Below are positions 11,305 to 24,800 of a DNA stretch of 64,000 nucleotides, piece by piece. The notes beneath the pieces were generated by a model, which was not told the origin of the DNA, ran no database searches, and saw only the letters and a program-made list of their open reading frames with translations. The stretch comes from Nilaparvata lugens (Eukaryota; Arthropoda; Insecta; Hemiptera; Delphacidae), in the NCBI RefSeq assembly GCF_014356525.2, contig NC_052504.1:64844761-64908760 (forward strand), given 5' to 3'. Made by a program: the position numbers and the translations under genes. Positions within the stretch are counted from its first letter, which is position 1, and each line of letters opens with the position of its first letter.

Positions 11305-14300
11305 CTGAAAATATCAACAGTCGGCATTTTACGCTCCACAACTGCTAAAGCAATTTACACTAGCCTTTATCTTGTCATAATTTCAAGAATATCATCACTA
11401 TTATTAATTGGAGAGACGAGGCAGCAAAGTCAAGTGGTCTGGATCGTCACAACTTCAGACTGCTTTTGCTGCGCCAGTCATGAGTTCGATTCTCATTCAA
11501 ATTTTTTAGTTGGGCTTTCAAACTTGACTAATATTATGAAGTTTCCTCGTTCTTTCAAAACTTTGATGTAGTTTTTTATAGATAGAAATAATTATAAATA
11601 ATTTTGAGTTGTAAATTATTAGGCAAATGCGGCATTAAAAGTTCCAAAAATTAAAGTGAAAGTATTCATATGCAATTAATCAATGGTTGACCAGCTTTCA
11701 CAATGAATAGATTTCATAAAAAAATTGAAACAATATATTTGCCGAGATGGGATGGTACTAGATGTGCACAGGGGAGTACTGTTCTTCTGTCTGGGCTCGC
11801 AGCAGACAGGTTGAGCAAATTGATACAGTTTTCAATGAAACTGAGGAAGATTAGTGGGACATTGAGACCAACAAAGACTGAGTGGTTGCCTGTGCTTAGT
11901 TATATCATGCCTTGTTCTGACCTCTGAAGGCTTGAGAAGAAGAACAAGTTCATTTCCCAGTTGTAACACATTCATGAGAATAAGAAGTGCGAAGGAGTTT
12001 GGAGACTGAGATGGTTGCAGGGAGAGGTTAGGAACAAAGGTCTTGTGGATGACCCTAATGACATTGTCCGTGGCACCCAGCTCAGACGTAGAGAGTGGTG
12101 TGGCCTTAACCGGTTCAGGACGCAGGTGGGAAGGTGTGCTGAGCAGATGACAGCATGGGGATACACCTCTGATCCTCTGTGGACAAATTCAATCAATGAA
12201 TCACCTGATATCTGAGTGTCCACAACACTCCTATCATGGAGGGCTGACACAAGTTCATGATGCTGGAGAAGAGGCATGTCAGTGGCTCCACAACTTACTT
12301 GATTCTATTAGTATTTTACATATTGAGTGTATCTCGCACCTAGGGCCGAAAAGATTGAGAGCCGAAAACACATTTTTGCCCGTGGTGCGAACGCTATTTT
12401 TCGCCACACAGAAAAATAAAACAAATATATATATATATATGAGAATTATTGTTTATTAGGCACTTCCGAAAGCAATACTGGAAGGTCATAGCTCTAGCAA
12501 ATCTGAGGTAATTTGAATATCAGGAAATTTTCCAAGTGTTTTTACTTTTTATTCTGATTTGTCCAAATAACCTAAAAGATTATGTTCAATTATGTTTTAA
12601 TGTGTGAGTTTATACTTTTTTATTCTTTCAAATGACAATAAGACAATATTATAAATGTTTTAATTATTGAATAATAAACACAAGTAAAGAAAAGTTTTTT
12701 GAACAGCTGTTTTAGCACACTTGAAATTTGGCCAATCTGAATGTCAACGTCAACATTGCTTGTTGTTTAGGTTAGAAGTTCTATCTTACTCTGACAATCG
12801 AATTTGAATAGTTTATAATATGTCTTAGGAGTATTTCATTCATCCAAATAAAATGGTGTATCTTATTGCAGAATACTTTATTCAATTCTAGAAGCATAAA
12901 CTGATTCCGATTCATAAACTATTTGTAAAAACGTTCAGCACTATAGTGGGGTCCACGTTATAATGGCAGTGTACGATTGACAATAGTGTTGCTGTCCTTT
13001 TCTATCACACAACAAAATAGATAGCGCTCTATCTTTAAAGTGTTGTCCATTTGCCAGAATATTTTATTCTTACTTTTGACAGTGACTGTATACAAGAGTG
13101 GACAAACAATTCTCAACCATTTAAGGTTTGTATAAAAATAAAATCTGATCTCAGTAATGATTGAGAGCTCGACGAGAGCGGTCGTATCGGAGTGGTAGCT
13201 GAGTCAGCTGTGCAAAGTTTAAACGTTCCGTAACAAAATATTTCGTGCTAGTGAACCGTGCTGTAGTGAATATTTTATTTGAAGATTTAAAAATGTCTTG
13301 TTTTATTTGCTCTAAATCCGTTCGGAATTCAGGTGAGCTGATTTCATGTGTCGACTGTGAAGCGAATTTTCATATAGGATGTGTGAAAATGACCAAGGAC
13401 GATGCGGACTATATAAAGAGAAGCAAACAAATTTGGAGATGTAGCAGCTGTTCCTCTACACGTCGCAAAAGTATGGTGAGTGAATCAACAACAGGAAACA
13501 AGGACGTGACTCTCCAAGAACTCGCAGGAGTTCTTGAGGTAATTGCAGGAAATCAGACGTCGAAGAAGGAGAATATTAAGAAAATGGAGTTGGAGCTTGG
13601 GAAATCAATTGAATCATGTCATCAGGCGATTAACGACATAAATAAGAAGTTTGATGAACAAAACAAGCAAATTAGCACATGCCTCATCAACATCGATAAG
13701 CTTTCAACAGAAGTAGCTAGCCTCAGGAAAGAAAATGCAGAACTGAAGGAACGCGTCGAGGATATGGAACAATACTCAAGAACGAACATGCTGGAAATAA
13801 ATGGTATACCCAAAAAACAGGATGAAGATGTAACAGAAATCATTTGTAGAATGAGCGAAGCATTAGGACACAAAATAAAAGCAGATGCAATCGACATTTG
13901 TCACAGACTTAAACAACGAAATGAAAACCTACCTCCACCAATCGTTGTCAAGTTCGTTCGTAGAACAAACAAGTAATATTGAATAAAAGGAAAGTTACGA
14001 GGCAGTTTTCTACAAAGCAGATGGGAGAAACAACAGACCATCCAGTCTATGTGAATGAAAGTCTAGCACCTACGCGAAGAAGGATTTTCACCATGGCGAG
14101 AGAGATCTTCAAAAGAGGCGACATCAAATACCTATGGATCAAGGAAGGGAAGATTCTAGCTAGGAAAGAAGACAGAACACCAGTTATTGAACTCAAGAAC
14201 AGTGAACAGGTGAAAAAGTTGAGCGTGAGAAGTGCATCAAAGCAGCCAGGTAACCATGAAAATAACAGTGTCAGTACCGTAAATAAAAATGTCATCAGAG

Positions 14301-17300
14301 ATATGTAACAGAGAAACACTAATTATTCATCAAAATATACGCAGTCTGCGAAGTAATTTCGATTTATTCTTAGTGCAAATGAGGAAATTAGAAAACAACC
14401 CGCTAATAATAGTCTTAACAGAAATATGGATACTAGAGAATGAAATAGACTTATATCATATAGAGGGCTATTCCGTACATGGTAATTTAATCATAACTAC
14501 AGAGCAGGAGGAACTTTGGTTTATATAAGCAGTGAGATAACGTTCAAAACAAAGACAATAGTTTTTATTTAAGCGGACTGTGTACATATATCTTATTCAT
14601 ATAATAATTTTGAATTTCAGTTGTTGGCTGCTTACAGGTTGCAATCAAACTCACCCAAAATATTTCTTAACGAATTAACCTTGTACTTAGAAGAAATATT
14701 TAATATTAACGAAAACAATGCGGTCCCTTTCTTTTTCACGGGAGATATAAATATAGATCTTTTTCAGAACACCAGAATTATTAACGATTACAAATATCTA
14801 ATGAATAGTTTTGGATTCGAATCACTCAATACTGATTACACTCATAGGTCCCGATTTTCCAACTCTTTAATAGATCATCTTTACTTAAAATCCGGCAAAA
14901 ATAGAACAAAACTGAATAAAATTAATCTAATTCCAGAAATACTACATTTAGATATAACTGATCACAGTACAATCATACTTAAAGTTGAAGGATTGAAGAG
15001 ATCCAACGAAGAAGCAGATACAAATTATAAAAAATATGCCTAATCAATTACCGGAAGTTGAATAATATTTTATCATCGATTGATTGGGATAGAGAAATAC
15101 CAGCAGTATCGGTTGATGAGGGATGGGAAAATTTCATTGACATTTTAAAAAGCGCTATAAAAGATTCACAAGAAAATCTTCTTTTAAAAAATAACTTGAC
15201 ACAGAAATATAGGTCGCCATGGATAAATAGTTATCTGATCAAGCAAATTAACTTAAGAAATGAGTTATACAAGAATGTAATTAAAGAACCTAATAATGAC
15301 GACTTAAAAATATATACAATACATTCAAAAATAACTTACGTAATGAACTGAGAGAAAGAAAACAATATTATTATTCAAAACTGTTTAGAGAAAGCCAGGG
15401 AAACATTAGAAAGACGTGGAAAACAATTGACGCGTTAATAGGATTGAAAAAAAATAAAGAACCACTAAAACTGATTGTTGATGAGCAGGGAAATAGCATA
15501 CATGATAGTAATAAAATTTCTAATTCGTTTAATTCTTATTTTCTAAATGTTGTGAATAAAATGAATGATGAATTAGAACAAACCACATTGCAAACCAGGG
15601 AAGAGTCCGCTAGAATATCAAAAATAAGGTTTCCATACAAATCTCCAACTAATTCAATTTTTCTCCACCCTACAAATCCGGAGGAAGTAGCAAGTATAAT
15701 AAGAAAATTGAAAAATAAATCTTCGCCAGGTGTAGATGGAATAAGCACAAGCATGATTAAAAAAACTTACATGAATAATTATTTGAACAAATTAACCGAT
15801 CTAATTAACCTGAGTATTGCCAAAGGAAAATTCCCAAGCATGTTCAAACACAGCGTAGTTATACCTATTCCTAAAAAGCCAAATTGTAAAAACATAGATC
15901 AGTTCCGCCCAATTTCACTTTTACCGGTTTTTTCCAAGATTTTAGAAAAAATATTCAAGATTAGACTTGAAAACTTTTATAAAAATAATAACTTTTTTAG
16001 TGATAACCAATATGGTTTCCGTGAAGGAAGAAGTACAGAAGCGGCAATTAAAAATCTCATTTCAAAAATAAATGACAGTTTTAGTATTAATAATAAGTTT
16101 GCAGCTCTGTTTCTTGATATATCTAAAGCATATGATGCTATTGATAAAAACTTGCTTCTAAAAAAACTTGATTTATCAGGAGTAAGAGGAATTGCTAATG
16201 ATTGGTTAAGATGCTACCTATATAATAGGAGTCAAAGGGTCAGAATTAACGATACGTTGAGTGAACCCGGGGACATTACCATAGGTATTCCTCAAGGATC
16301 AGTGTTATCAAGTACTTTATTCCTGGTCTTTATTAACGATTTGACGGATGGTGACTTACAGGGAAAGATTACATCTTTTGCAGACGATACAGTTATATTT
16401 TATTCGGCCAAAACATATCAAGAACTTAAAAATAAATTAGAAATGGATCTTAAGCACCTTAGGAGGTGGTTTTGCGAAAATTAATTAACTATCAACACAG
16501 ACAAATCTAATATAATACAATTTAATCTTCAAAACACAGATCAGGAGTTAACTAGTATATTTTACTTCCATAAATTAGATTGTGCGCAACAGGTGAATAA
16601 TATATTGTGTAACTGTGAAACAATAAAACAAGCACGTACAGTTAAGTATCTGGGCCTCATATTGGATAGTAGGCTCACTTGGTCAGATCATGTACAGAAG
16701 ATAAAAAATGAGTTATTTGTATACATAAGGAAGTTCTATTACCTCAGACAGTTATGTCCAAAAGAAGTATTGTTACAATTATACCATGCAATTATTGGTT
16801 CTAGAATAAATTATGGAATAATATGCTATGGGAGTGCATACAATGTTCATATTAAACCTGTGATTACTGGTCAGAAACATATATTAAAAATAATTTGTAA
16901 TAAACCTAAACAATATAGTTCAATGATGCTCTTCAGAGAACTATCAATATTATCAGTGAGACATTCTTTTCTATTCAAAGCATTGCTGGATTTTGCTGAA
17001 AATAATTTCGATATTCAACAGATGAGAGAAAGAATTAACCTCAGGAATTCACAGGACATTAACCTCCCAAAACCAAGATTAGAACATTCCAGACGACACT
17101 TCAAATACATAGCTATAAAAATATTCAATTTACTTCCAGTAACAACAAGGAAAATAACGTCACGTCAGTTATTTAGAAAAGAAATCAAGAAATTCATTTT
17201 ACAACTAGACAACCCGAATGATTTTTTTTCTAAATTAATATAGGTCTAAATTTAGTATAATTTACACATTACACGACATGAACACTTCAAAACGCATTCA

Positions 17301-18839
17301 TTTATGGTCTAATTACATCAGCACTTTGAAAAAAAAACGAAACGTTAACTATGAATAAAATTGAACTAAATATGAAAAAAAAACAGCAACCACTCCGTAC
17401 ATAGTTTTAAGTTTTGTGTAAGTGTATGTAAGTGTATGTGTGTGTGTGTGTGTGTGTGTTTGTGCGCATGTGTGAATGTGTGTGCGTATGAATGTTTGCG
17501 CATATGTGAATATGTGTGCGTATGAATGTGTGCAAGAATGATTATAAATATTGACATATTGATTTATTTCAATATAATACCATATTCAATTATTATGTTC
17601 TTAATGATATATTTAAATTTGTATATAAATATTTTATTATATATATTCAAGTGTCCCCACACAGGGTAGCCTATAGGGAACACATATTAGAAATTAGGAA
17701 ACAATATTGTATTTGATTTTTGGAATGCATTTGATTGTTTAATTTTTTTTTTTTTTTTTAATAAAGAATTTGAAATTTCTTTGAAATTTGAAGTTATGGA
17801 GGCAAATTTTTGAATCAAATTATGAAAAATATATATTCTTGATTAATTTGACATCAAATTGATTATTTTATCAAGGAAATGATAATTATTATATCAAATT
17901 TAATGGGATGAATTGAGTAACAGCTGTGTACACGTAAGGCACTATAAAGACTATTAATAGAGCCCTATGTACACTCAGTGGCAAAATGGAGAGACTTGGC
18001 AACGTTTTTCTACTATCTTTCTTCACTGCCATTATAACATGGACCTCACTATAAGGATATTGCCCAAGTAGTTCCAAAATTATCCACCAGGTTTCGTGAT
18101 AAACGCAGTACTATGAGGTTTGAGGTTAGATTCTATTAAATATCGCTGTAAAATAACCTTGAAGTCAGCTGATTCTGATTTGATATGTACGTTTTTACAA
18201 AATAGTTTATGAACGGAATCAGTTTATGCAACTAGGATTGAATAAAGTATTTTGAAAAAATATACTATCATTCTATTTGGATGAATGAAATACAAATAAG
18301 ATATATTATAAACTATTCAAATTCGATTTTCAGAGTAGGATAGAACTTCTTACCTCAACTTCCGATAACAAGCATTGTTGACATCAGGATTGTCCAAATT
18401 TCAAGTGCGCTCAAACAGCTGATCCAAAAAATTATCATTATTTGTGTTTATTATTCAAGAATCAAAACATTCATAATAATATCATATTATTGACATTTGA
18501 AAGAATAAAAAATTATAAACTCAACCTCCAATTGAAATCTACTCAGCTTAAGTACTGCGTTTACCACTAAACCTGGTGGATAATTTTGGAACTACTTGAA
18601 ACTACTAAAACCAACCTATTTTTTCAGACATGTTATTCATTATCAAAATTTGGGAACAGAATAGTTTGGGCCATGCCTATTGTTCTTTCCTGATCATGTT
18701 TATATGATTTGTAATTGTATTCACTGAAAATGGAAGAAATTAAAATACTTGGAGAATTTCCTGATATTCAGATTACCTCAGATTTGCTAGAGCTATGACC
18801 TTCCAGTTTTGCTTTCGGAAGTGCCTAATAAACAATAAT

Positions 18840-18895
<56 letters not shown>

Positions 18896-21800
18896 TTATT
18901 TTTTTGTGTGGCAAAAAATAGTGTTCGCACCACGGGCAAAAATCTGTTCCAGCTCTCAATCTTTTCTAGTCTAGACTTGAAAACCGATTTCGAGCCGGAA
19001 AAGTCTCATTTTCGGCCCTAGGTGCAAAATATACTATTTCGCAACACTGCACAGAAAACAGCTGTTTTGTCTTCAACCAACCTACAAACTTTTTCTTGCT
19101 CTTTTGAATGGAGTGTTTATAAATGAATATAAGGGTTTCAAGTCTTTATGCTGTATGGAACGGAAACATGGCCCATTTCAAACAAACATGAACGAAAGAT
19201 GGAAGTGACTGAGATGAGAATGTTAAGATGGATGGGTGGGGTTACAAGAAGAGATAAAATAAGAATTGAATTGATCAGAGGCACTGTAAAAGTTGGACCA
19301 CTGAGAAAGAAAATGCAGGAGACAAGGATGAGGTGGTTTGGGCATGTACAGCGACGGGAGGAGGATTATGTTGGACGAAGAGTGCAGGATTTGGTTTTGG
19401 ATGGTGTGAGAGGACGAGGTAGACCTAGGATGAGGTGGGGAGATAGAATAGCGGCTAACTTGCGGGAGAGTGGTTGGAGGAGAGAGGAAGCATTGAATAG
19501 GGCTTTGTGGAGAGGCAGACTAAGAGGAAGGAATGCCGACTCCATTTAAATGGGACAAGGCACAGCCAAAGAAGAAGAAGAAGTCTTTATAATAGTCATT
19601 CATTAATGAAATCGAATGGCTTTGATGCCAACATAAAATGCTTTAGTATTTTTTTAGGGACTGAAAATCAGGTCTTAGAACCTCGTCTTCAAAACATAAA
19701 ATATCAGTTTCAGACCTAACCTAAAAATAAAAATATTCCATTCTTCTTCCAGAGCCACTCACAATTCTTTTATAATAATTATTACATTTAAATTACAATT
19801 AAAAAATATATATCAATGAAAAGCTACTAAAACAATTTTTTTTGTTGGTAATCATTGTGCATATGCGTGCAATAATTGGTTATTTGTGCCTGCTACAACG
19901 TCACTGCACAGGATCGCGACTAGGTGCCACCCCGACTAATTGTCACCTTTTAAAACCGGTTTTTAGGAGGGTACAGGTAGTCGTCTACGGTCACTAAAAC
20001 CTCGGTCACGCACCTCGATTCCACTCCACAAGAAATCACTATTCTTGTGCAGACTTCATGTAATACCTCAGTTGATAACCAGACTGATAGCTTCATTGAT
20101 GGATGAAAATTTGACTGTCCTAGCATTAGGCTCAATTTACTTGTAAACGGTGCGTCTGACGGGAAAGTATAACTGAACAAAATGTGTTTAGAATTGTGCT
20201 CTACATCTGGTTCAGTCATCAAAAGGGCTTATTATTCATTTTTTTCTGTTTTCAACCAACTCGAAAAAAATTGTCCTAAAAATAGCAAAGACGGTGAATA
20301 TTTCCCGAACCGTGCGTTTTACGGGAAAATGTTGTTGGACCAAATGTGCTTAGAATTCAATTCTACATGATAACCAGTATTAAAAATTGCTTGATTGCTT
20401 GAACGGCTACCCCACTGCGGTCCCACTGGACATGCTATGCGTGAGCTCTTCGTTTTCCTGACCTAACGCCATGCGATTTTTATCTTTGAGGCTTCATCAA
20501 GGATCGAGTATACGTGCCTCCGCTACCAGCTAAATCTAGAAATCAGATTGAAACAGCTATTGCTGCTGCTATTGCTATTTAAAACTTTTAGCTCACAAAT
20601 ATTTTTGGACAGAAATTGAACTTTCCACAGTAAGAACATAACCTATTTTTTTGGACATATTATTATTTATAAAAATTTGGGAACAAAATAGTTTTGGGCT
20701 ATGCCTGTTGTTCTATCCCGATCATATTCATATGATTTGTAATTGTATCAATAAATCTATGATATATACGGGTGTCCCACCAAGGTTGTAACAGCCGTTA
20801 ATCATAGATTCTACACAACATTTCTGACAAAAAAAGGTCCAGTAAACTTTTTACCTATCGACTTAGTTTTCGAGATGTATAGATTTTTCGATATTTACAG
20901 AATATGCCTACTTCAGGTTATTAAATACTCGATAACTCGAAAACTACTGGACGAATTTCAATTTCAAGGGTATTGTTGGAAAGAGAAAAACATTTCAAAC
21001 AATATTAATGTAATTATTTTCGTTATTAGATATTTTGAAGTTTTTATTAGGGCTTAGACTTGAAAAATTCTATTCTTAAAATTCAAAGTCAAATTCCAAA
21101 CCGTTTTTTCTCGATTTTTTTTCGGGTAATTATAGTGGTTTCAATATTTCAAAACTTCTCCATTTCATAAGCTTTCGGTTAAGTATAAATTTTATAAAGG
21201 TAAGTTCCATAATAAAGTGTTCAAAACTGCTAATATCTGGGATGATCACCTTCAAAATGAGGAAGTTCACAAACAGCATGCATCAAGTGGTGATCCTAAG
21301 GGTGGAATCACCTGATTTCTCTCTGACAATATTCACAAGTTTTAATCAATATTTTAACATTATATGACTTTCATGATTTACAATGATATGACTTTTTCAA
21401 TAACTTGCATTATTTCCTGTACGGTACCATAACTCCTGAATAAAATAACAAGAAGTGTATGTTTCAAACTATTTTCAGTATAGTTTTCAGTGTGCTTTCC
21501 ATTTAATTGGCATGATATGTATCAACTTTAGCTAGTAGAGAAGTGTTCGCGTTCATTATCATGAAATTTACCTTGATTGAGTACTTGAACATGTTATTGG
21601 TGTATGGTGAGTGTGGATGCAATTCCAGAGAGGCAGAGAGAGTATACAGGAGACGTTTTCCTGACCGAAAACACCCATCTCATAACACGTTTTTAAGATT
21701 GATAGAGGTCAAGATGGTAAGGGTCTACGATCAGTTTCAAGGTACGACAGGCTCATCTTAATTTCTGAAGCTTTTGAGAATCTTATTCTTAAGTATTTCG

Positions 21801-24800
21801 AGCAGAATCATCGATCCAGCATCCAGTAGGCAGCAGGGAAATTGGATGTTTCAAGAATAATAGTTCAAAAAATATTTAAGAACAATAACTTTTGACCACT
21901 TCATGATACCCCAGTTCAAGAGTTGAATGAACTTGATACTGTTTAAAGGATGCAGTTTTGCCGTTGGATCTTAGCACAAGATTGTGTTTCAAACATTTTA
22001 TGGACAGATCACAGTTAAAAGTACGTTCACAAGAACTGGTGCTGTAAATTTCCACAATACACATTCATGGACCTTTCATTTTCCCTGCAAGAATAAATGG
22101 TGAAGTTTTTATGGACTTTCTGGTCAATGAGCTTCACGAATTAATGGAAGACGTGCCTCTCAATTTGAGGCAGAATATGTAGCTCCAGTTGGATGGCTGC
22201 CTCCCTCATAATGCTAGAAACGTCCTTGGGTGGCTTGATAACAATTATGCTGGGCGGTGGATGGCCGAGGTGGACCCGTAAGTTGGCCACCACGCTCACC
22301 TGATCTTACTCCAATAGACTACTACTTTTGGGGGTTTGTGATGAGTTGAGTTTTTAGATTACAGAGAACCTGTAGCGACCAGGGAGGAACTGATTCTCAT
22401 AATTCGTTGACGTTTAAAGTAATGAAGAGACGGCCTGTAACGAAGTGAGAAGGGAAACTCGAAGCTTGATGAACGGCAGCAGAAGTTGCATCAACAGAAA
22501 TGGAGGCTATTTCGAAATTCTGTAAGCAGTGAGCATGATATGTAACTTGATTACCATCTGAATGATTGCCATCAGTTTTTTTCTAATACTGTCACATAAT
22601 TTGAATTATTATTGTATGGATACATTTTGTTGGATATTGTAAAAGTGCATGATTAATATTTTATAAAGGATTTAGGCTATATGCTACAAAAAATAATGCA
22701 ATAATCAGGTGATTTCACTCTTAGGATCATCACTTGATGAATGCTGTTTGTGAATTTCCTCATTTTGAAGGTGTTCATCCCAGATATTAGTAGTTTTGAA
22801 CACTTTATAATGGAACTTACCTTTTAGAATTTATACTCATTCGAAAGCTTATGAAATGGAGAAGTTTTTGAAATATTGAAACCACTATAATTACCCGAAG
22901 AAAAATCGAGAAAAAACAGTTCGAAATTTGACTTTGAATTTTGAGAATAGATTTTTTCAAGTTTAAGCTCTTATAAAAAACTACAAAATATCTAACAACG
23001 AAAATAATTACATTAATATTGTTTGAAATGTTTTTTTCTTTCCAACAATACCCTTGAAATTTAAATTCGACCAGTAGTTTCCGAGTTATTGAGTATTTAA
23101 TGACCGGAAGTAGGCATATTCTGAAAATATCGAAAAATCTTTATATCTCGAAAACTAAGGTCGATAGGAAAAAAGTTTACTGAACTTTTTTTGTCAAAAA
23201 TGTCAAGTAGAATCTAGGTAACCCAGTATACAGGGTGTCCCACCAAGTTTGTAACAGCCGTTAACCATAGATTCTACACAACATTTCTGACAAAAAAGGT
23301 TCAGTAAACTTTTTTCCCATCGACCTAAGTTTTCGAGATATATAGATTTTTCAATATTTTCAGAATATGCCTACTTCCGGTCATTAAATACTCAATAACT
23401 CGAAAACTACTGGTCGAATTTCAATTCCAAGAGTATTGTTGGAAAGAGAAAAACATTTCAAACAAGATTAATGTAATTTTATTTGTTGTAAGATATTTTG
23501 TAGTTTTTTATTAGGGCTTAAACTTGAAAAATGCTATTCTTCAAATTCAAAGTGAAATTTAAAACCGTTTTCCTCGGTTTTTCTCCGGGTGATTATAGTG
23601 GTTTCAATATTTCAAAAACTTCTTCATTTCATTAGCTTTCGAATGAGTATAAATTCGAAAAGGTAAGTTCCATGATAAAGTGTTCAAAACTGCTAATATC
23701 TGGAATGAACACCTTCAAAATGAGGAAATTCACAAACAGCAAGCATCAAGTGGTGATCCTAGGGTGAAATCACCTGATTTCTCTCTGACAATATTCACAA
23801 ATTTTAATCAATATTCTAACATTCTACAATGATATGACTTTTTCAATAGCTTGCATTATTTTCCTAAGGGTGAAATCACCTGATTATCGCATTATTTTCT
23901 GTAGCATATAGCCTAAATCCTATATAAAATATTAATCATGCACTTTTACAAGATCCAACAAAATTTATTTATAGAATAATAATTCAAAGTAGATGAATGA
24001 CAGAATTGAAAAAAACTAATGGCAACCATTTAGATGATAATCAAGTTACATGTCATGCTCACTGCTTACAGGAATTCAAAATAACCTCCATTTCTCTTTG
24101 TGCAACTTCTTCTGCCGTTCATCAAGCTTCGAGTTGCCTGTCTCACTTCGTTGGTTTCACTCCTCATTACTTTAAACGTTAATCGAATTCTGAGAATCAG
24201 TTCCTCCCTGGTCTCTACAGGTTCTCTGTAAACTTTATACTTTTCACAACCCCCCAAAAGTAGAAGTCTATTGGAGTAAGATCAGGTGAGCGTGGTGGAC
24301 AACTTACGGGTCCACTGCCCAGCATAATTGTTAAACCACCCACGGACGTTTCTAGCGTAATGAGGGAGGCAGCCATCCAACTGGAGCAACATATTCTGCC
24401 TCAAATTGAGAGGTACGTCTTCCATCGATTCGTGAAGCTCACTGGCCGGAAAGTCCATAAAAAATTCACCATGTATTCTTGCAGGGAAAATGGAAGGTCC
24501 ATGTATGTGGAAAAGTTATTGTGGAAATTTACAGCACCAGTTATTGTGAACGTACTTTTATCTGTGATCTGCACATAAAATGTTCGAAATACAATTTTGT
24601 GCTAATATCCAACGGCAAAACTGCATCCTTTAAACAGTATCAAGTTCATTCAACTCTTGACCTGGGGTATCATGAAATGGTCGAAAGTTATTGTTCTTCA
24701 ATATTCTTTGAACTATCATTCTTGAAACATCCAATATCCCAGCAGCCCGCCGGATGCTGGATCGAGGATTCTGCTCGAAATACTTCAGAATAACATTCTC

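Larger units (their letters stand above)
13152..17783 (+). mobile_element. LINE-1 (local name): near full-length, degenerate CR1/Jockey-like retrotransposon
   Basis: The element contains ORF1 with a PHD-type zinc finger, an endonuclease, a reverse transcriptase and a C-terminal region, followed by a 3' UTR with a T-run and an AATAAAG tail near 17,760. The insertion lies between AAATCTGATCT (13141-13151) and a diverged partner, AAATTTGAAGTT (17784-17795). Comparison with the uninterrupted site near 62,131 places the 5' end at about 13,152. The 3' UTR carries a long (TG)n tract at about 17,430-17,530. It lies antisense to the host FAM8A1-like gene. Confidence 0.85.
12941..18053. mobile_element. 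MITE-like element Y, split by LINE-1
   Basis: The terminal inverted repeats are CTATAGTGGGGTCCACGTTA (continuing TAATGGCAGTG) at 12941-12971 and its reverse complement at 18024-18053. Removing LINE-1 leaves about 470 bp. A related copy at 62,090-62,755 runs continuously across the LINE-1 insertion point, which confirms the interruption. Element Y itself sits between the two arms of repeat Z. Confidence 0.75.

Noticed and set aside
13245..13292. Upstream Met as LINE-1 ORF1 start
   Set aside because: The PHD finger starts directly at the Met at 13293, as in related ORF1 proteins, and the upstream residues add nothing conserved.
17366..17557. Minus-strand His/Thr-rich open frame
   Set aside because: It is a translation of the (TG)n tract in the LINE-1 3' UTR.
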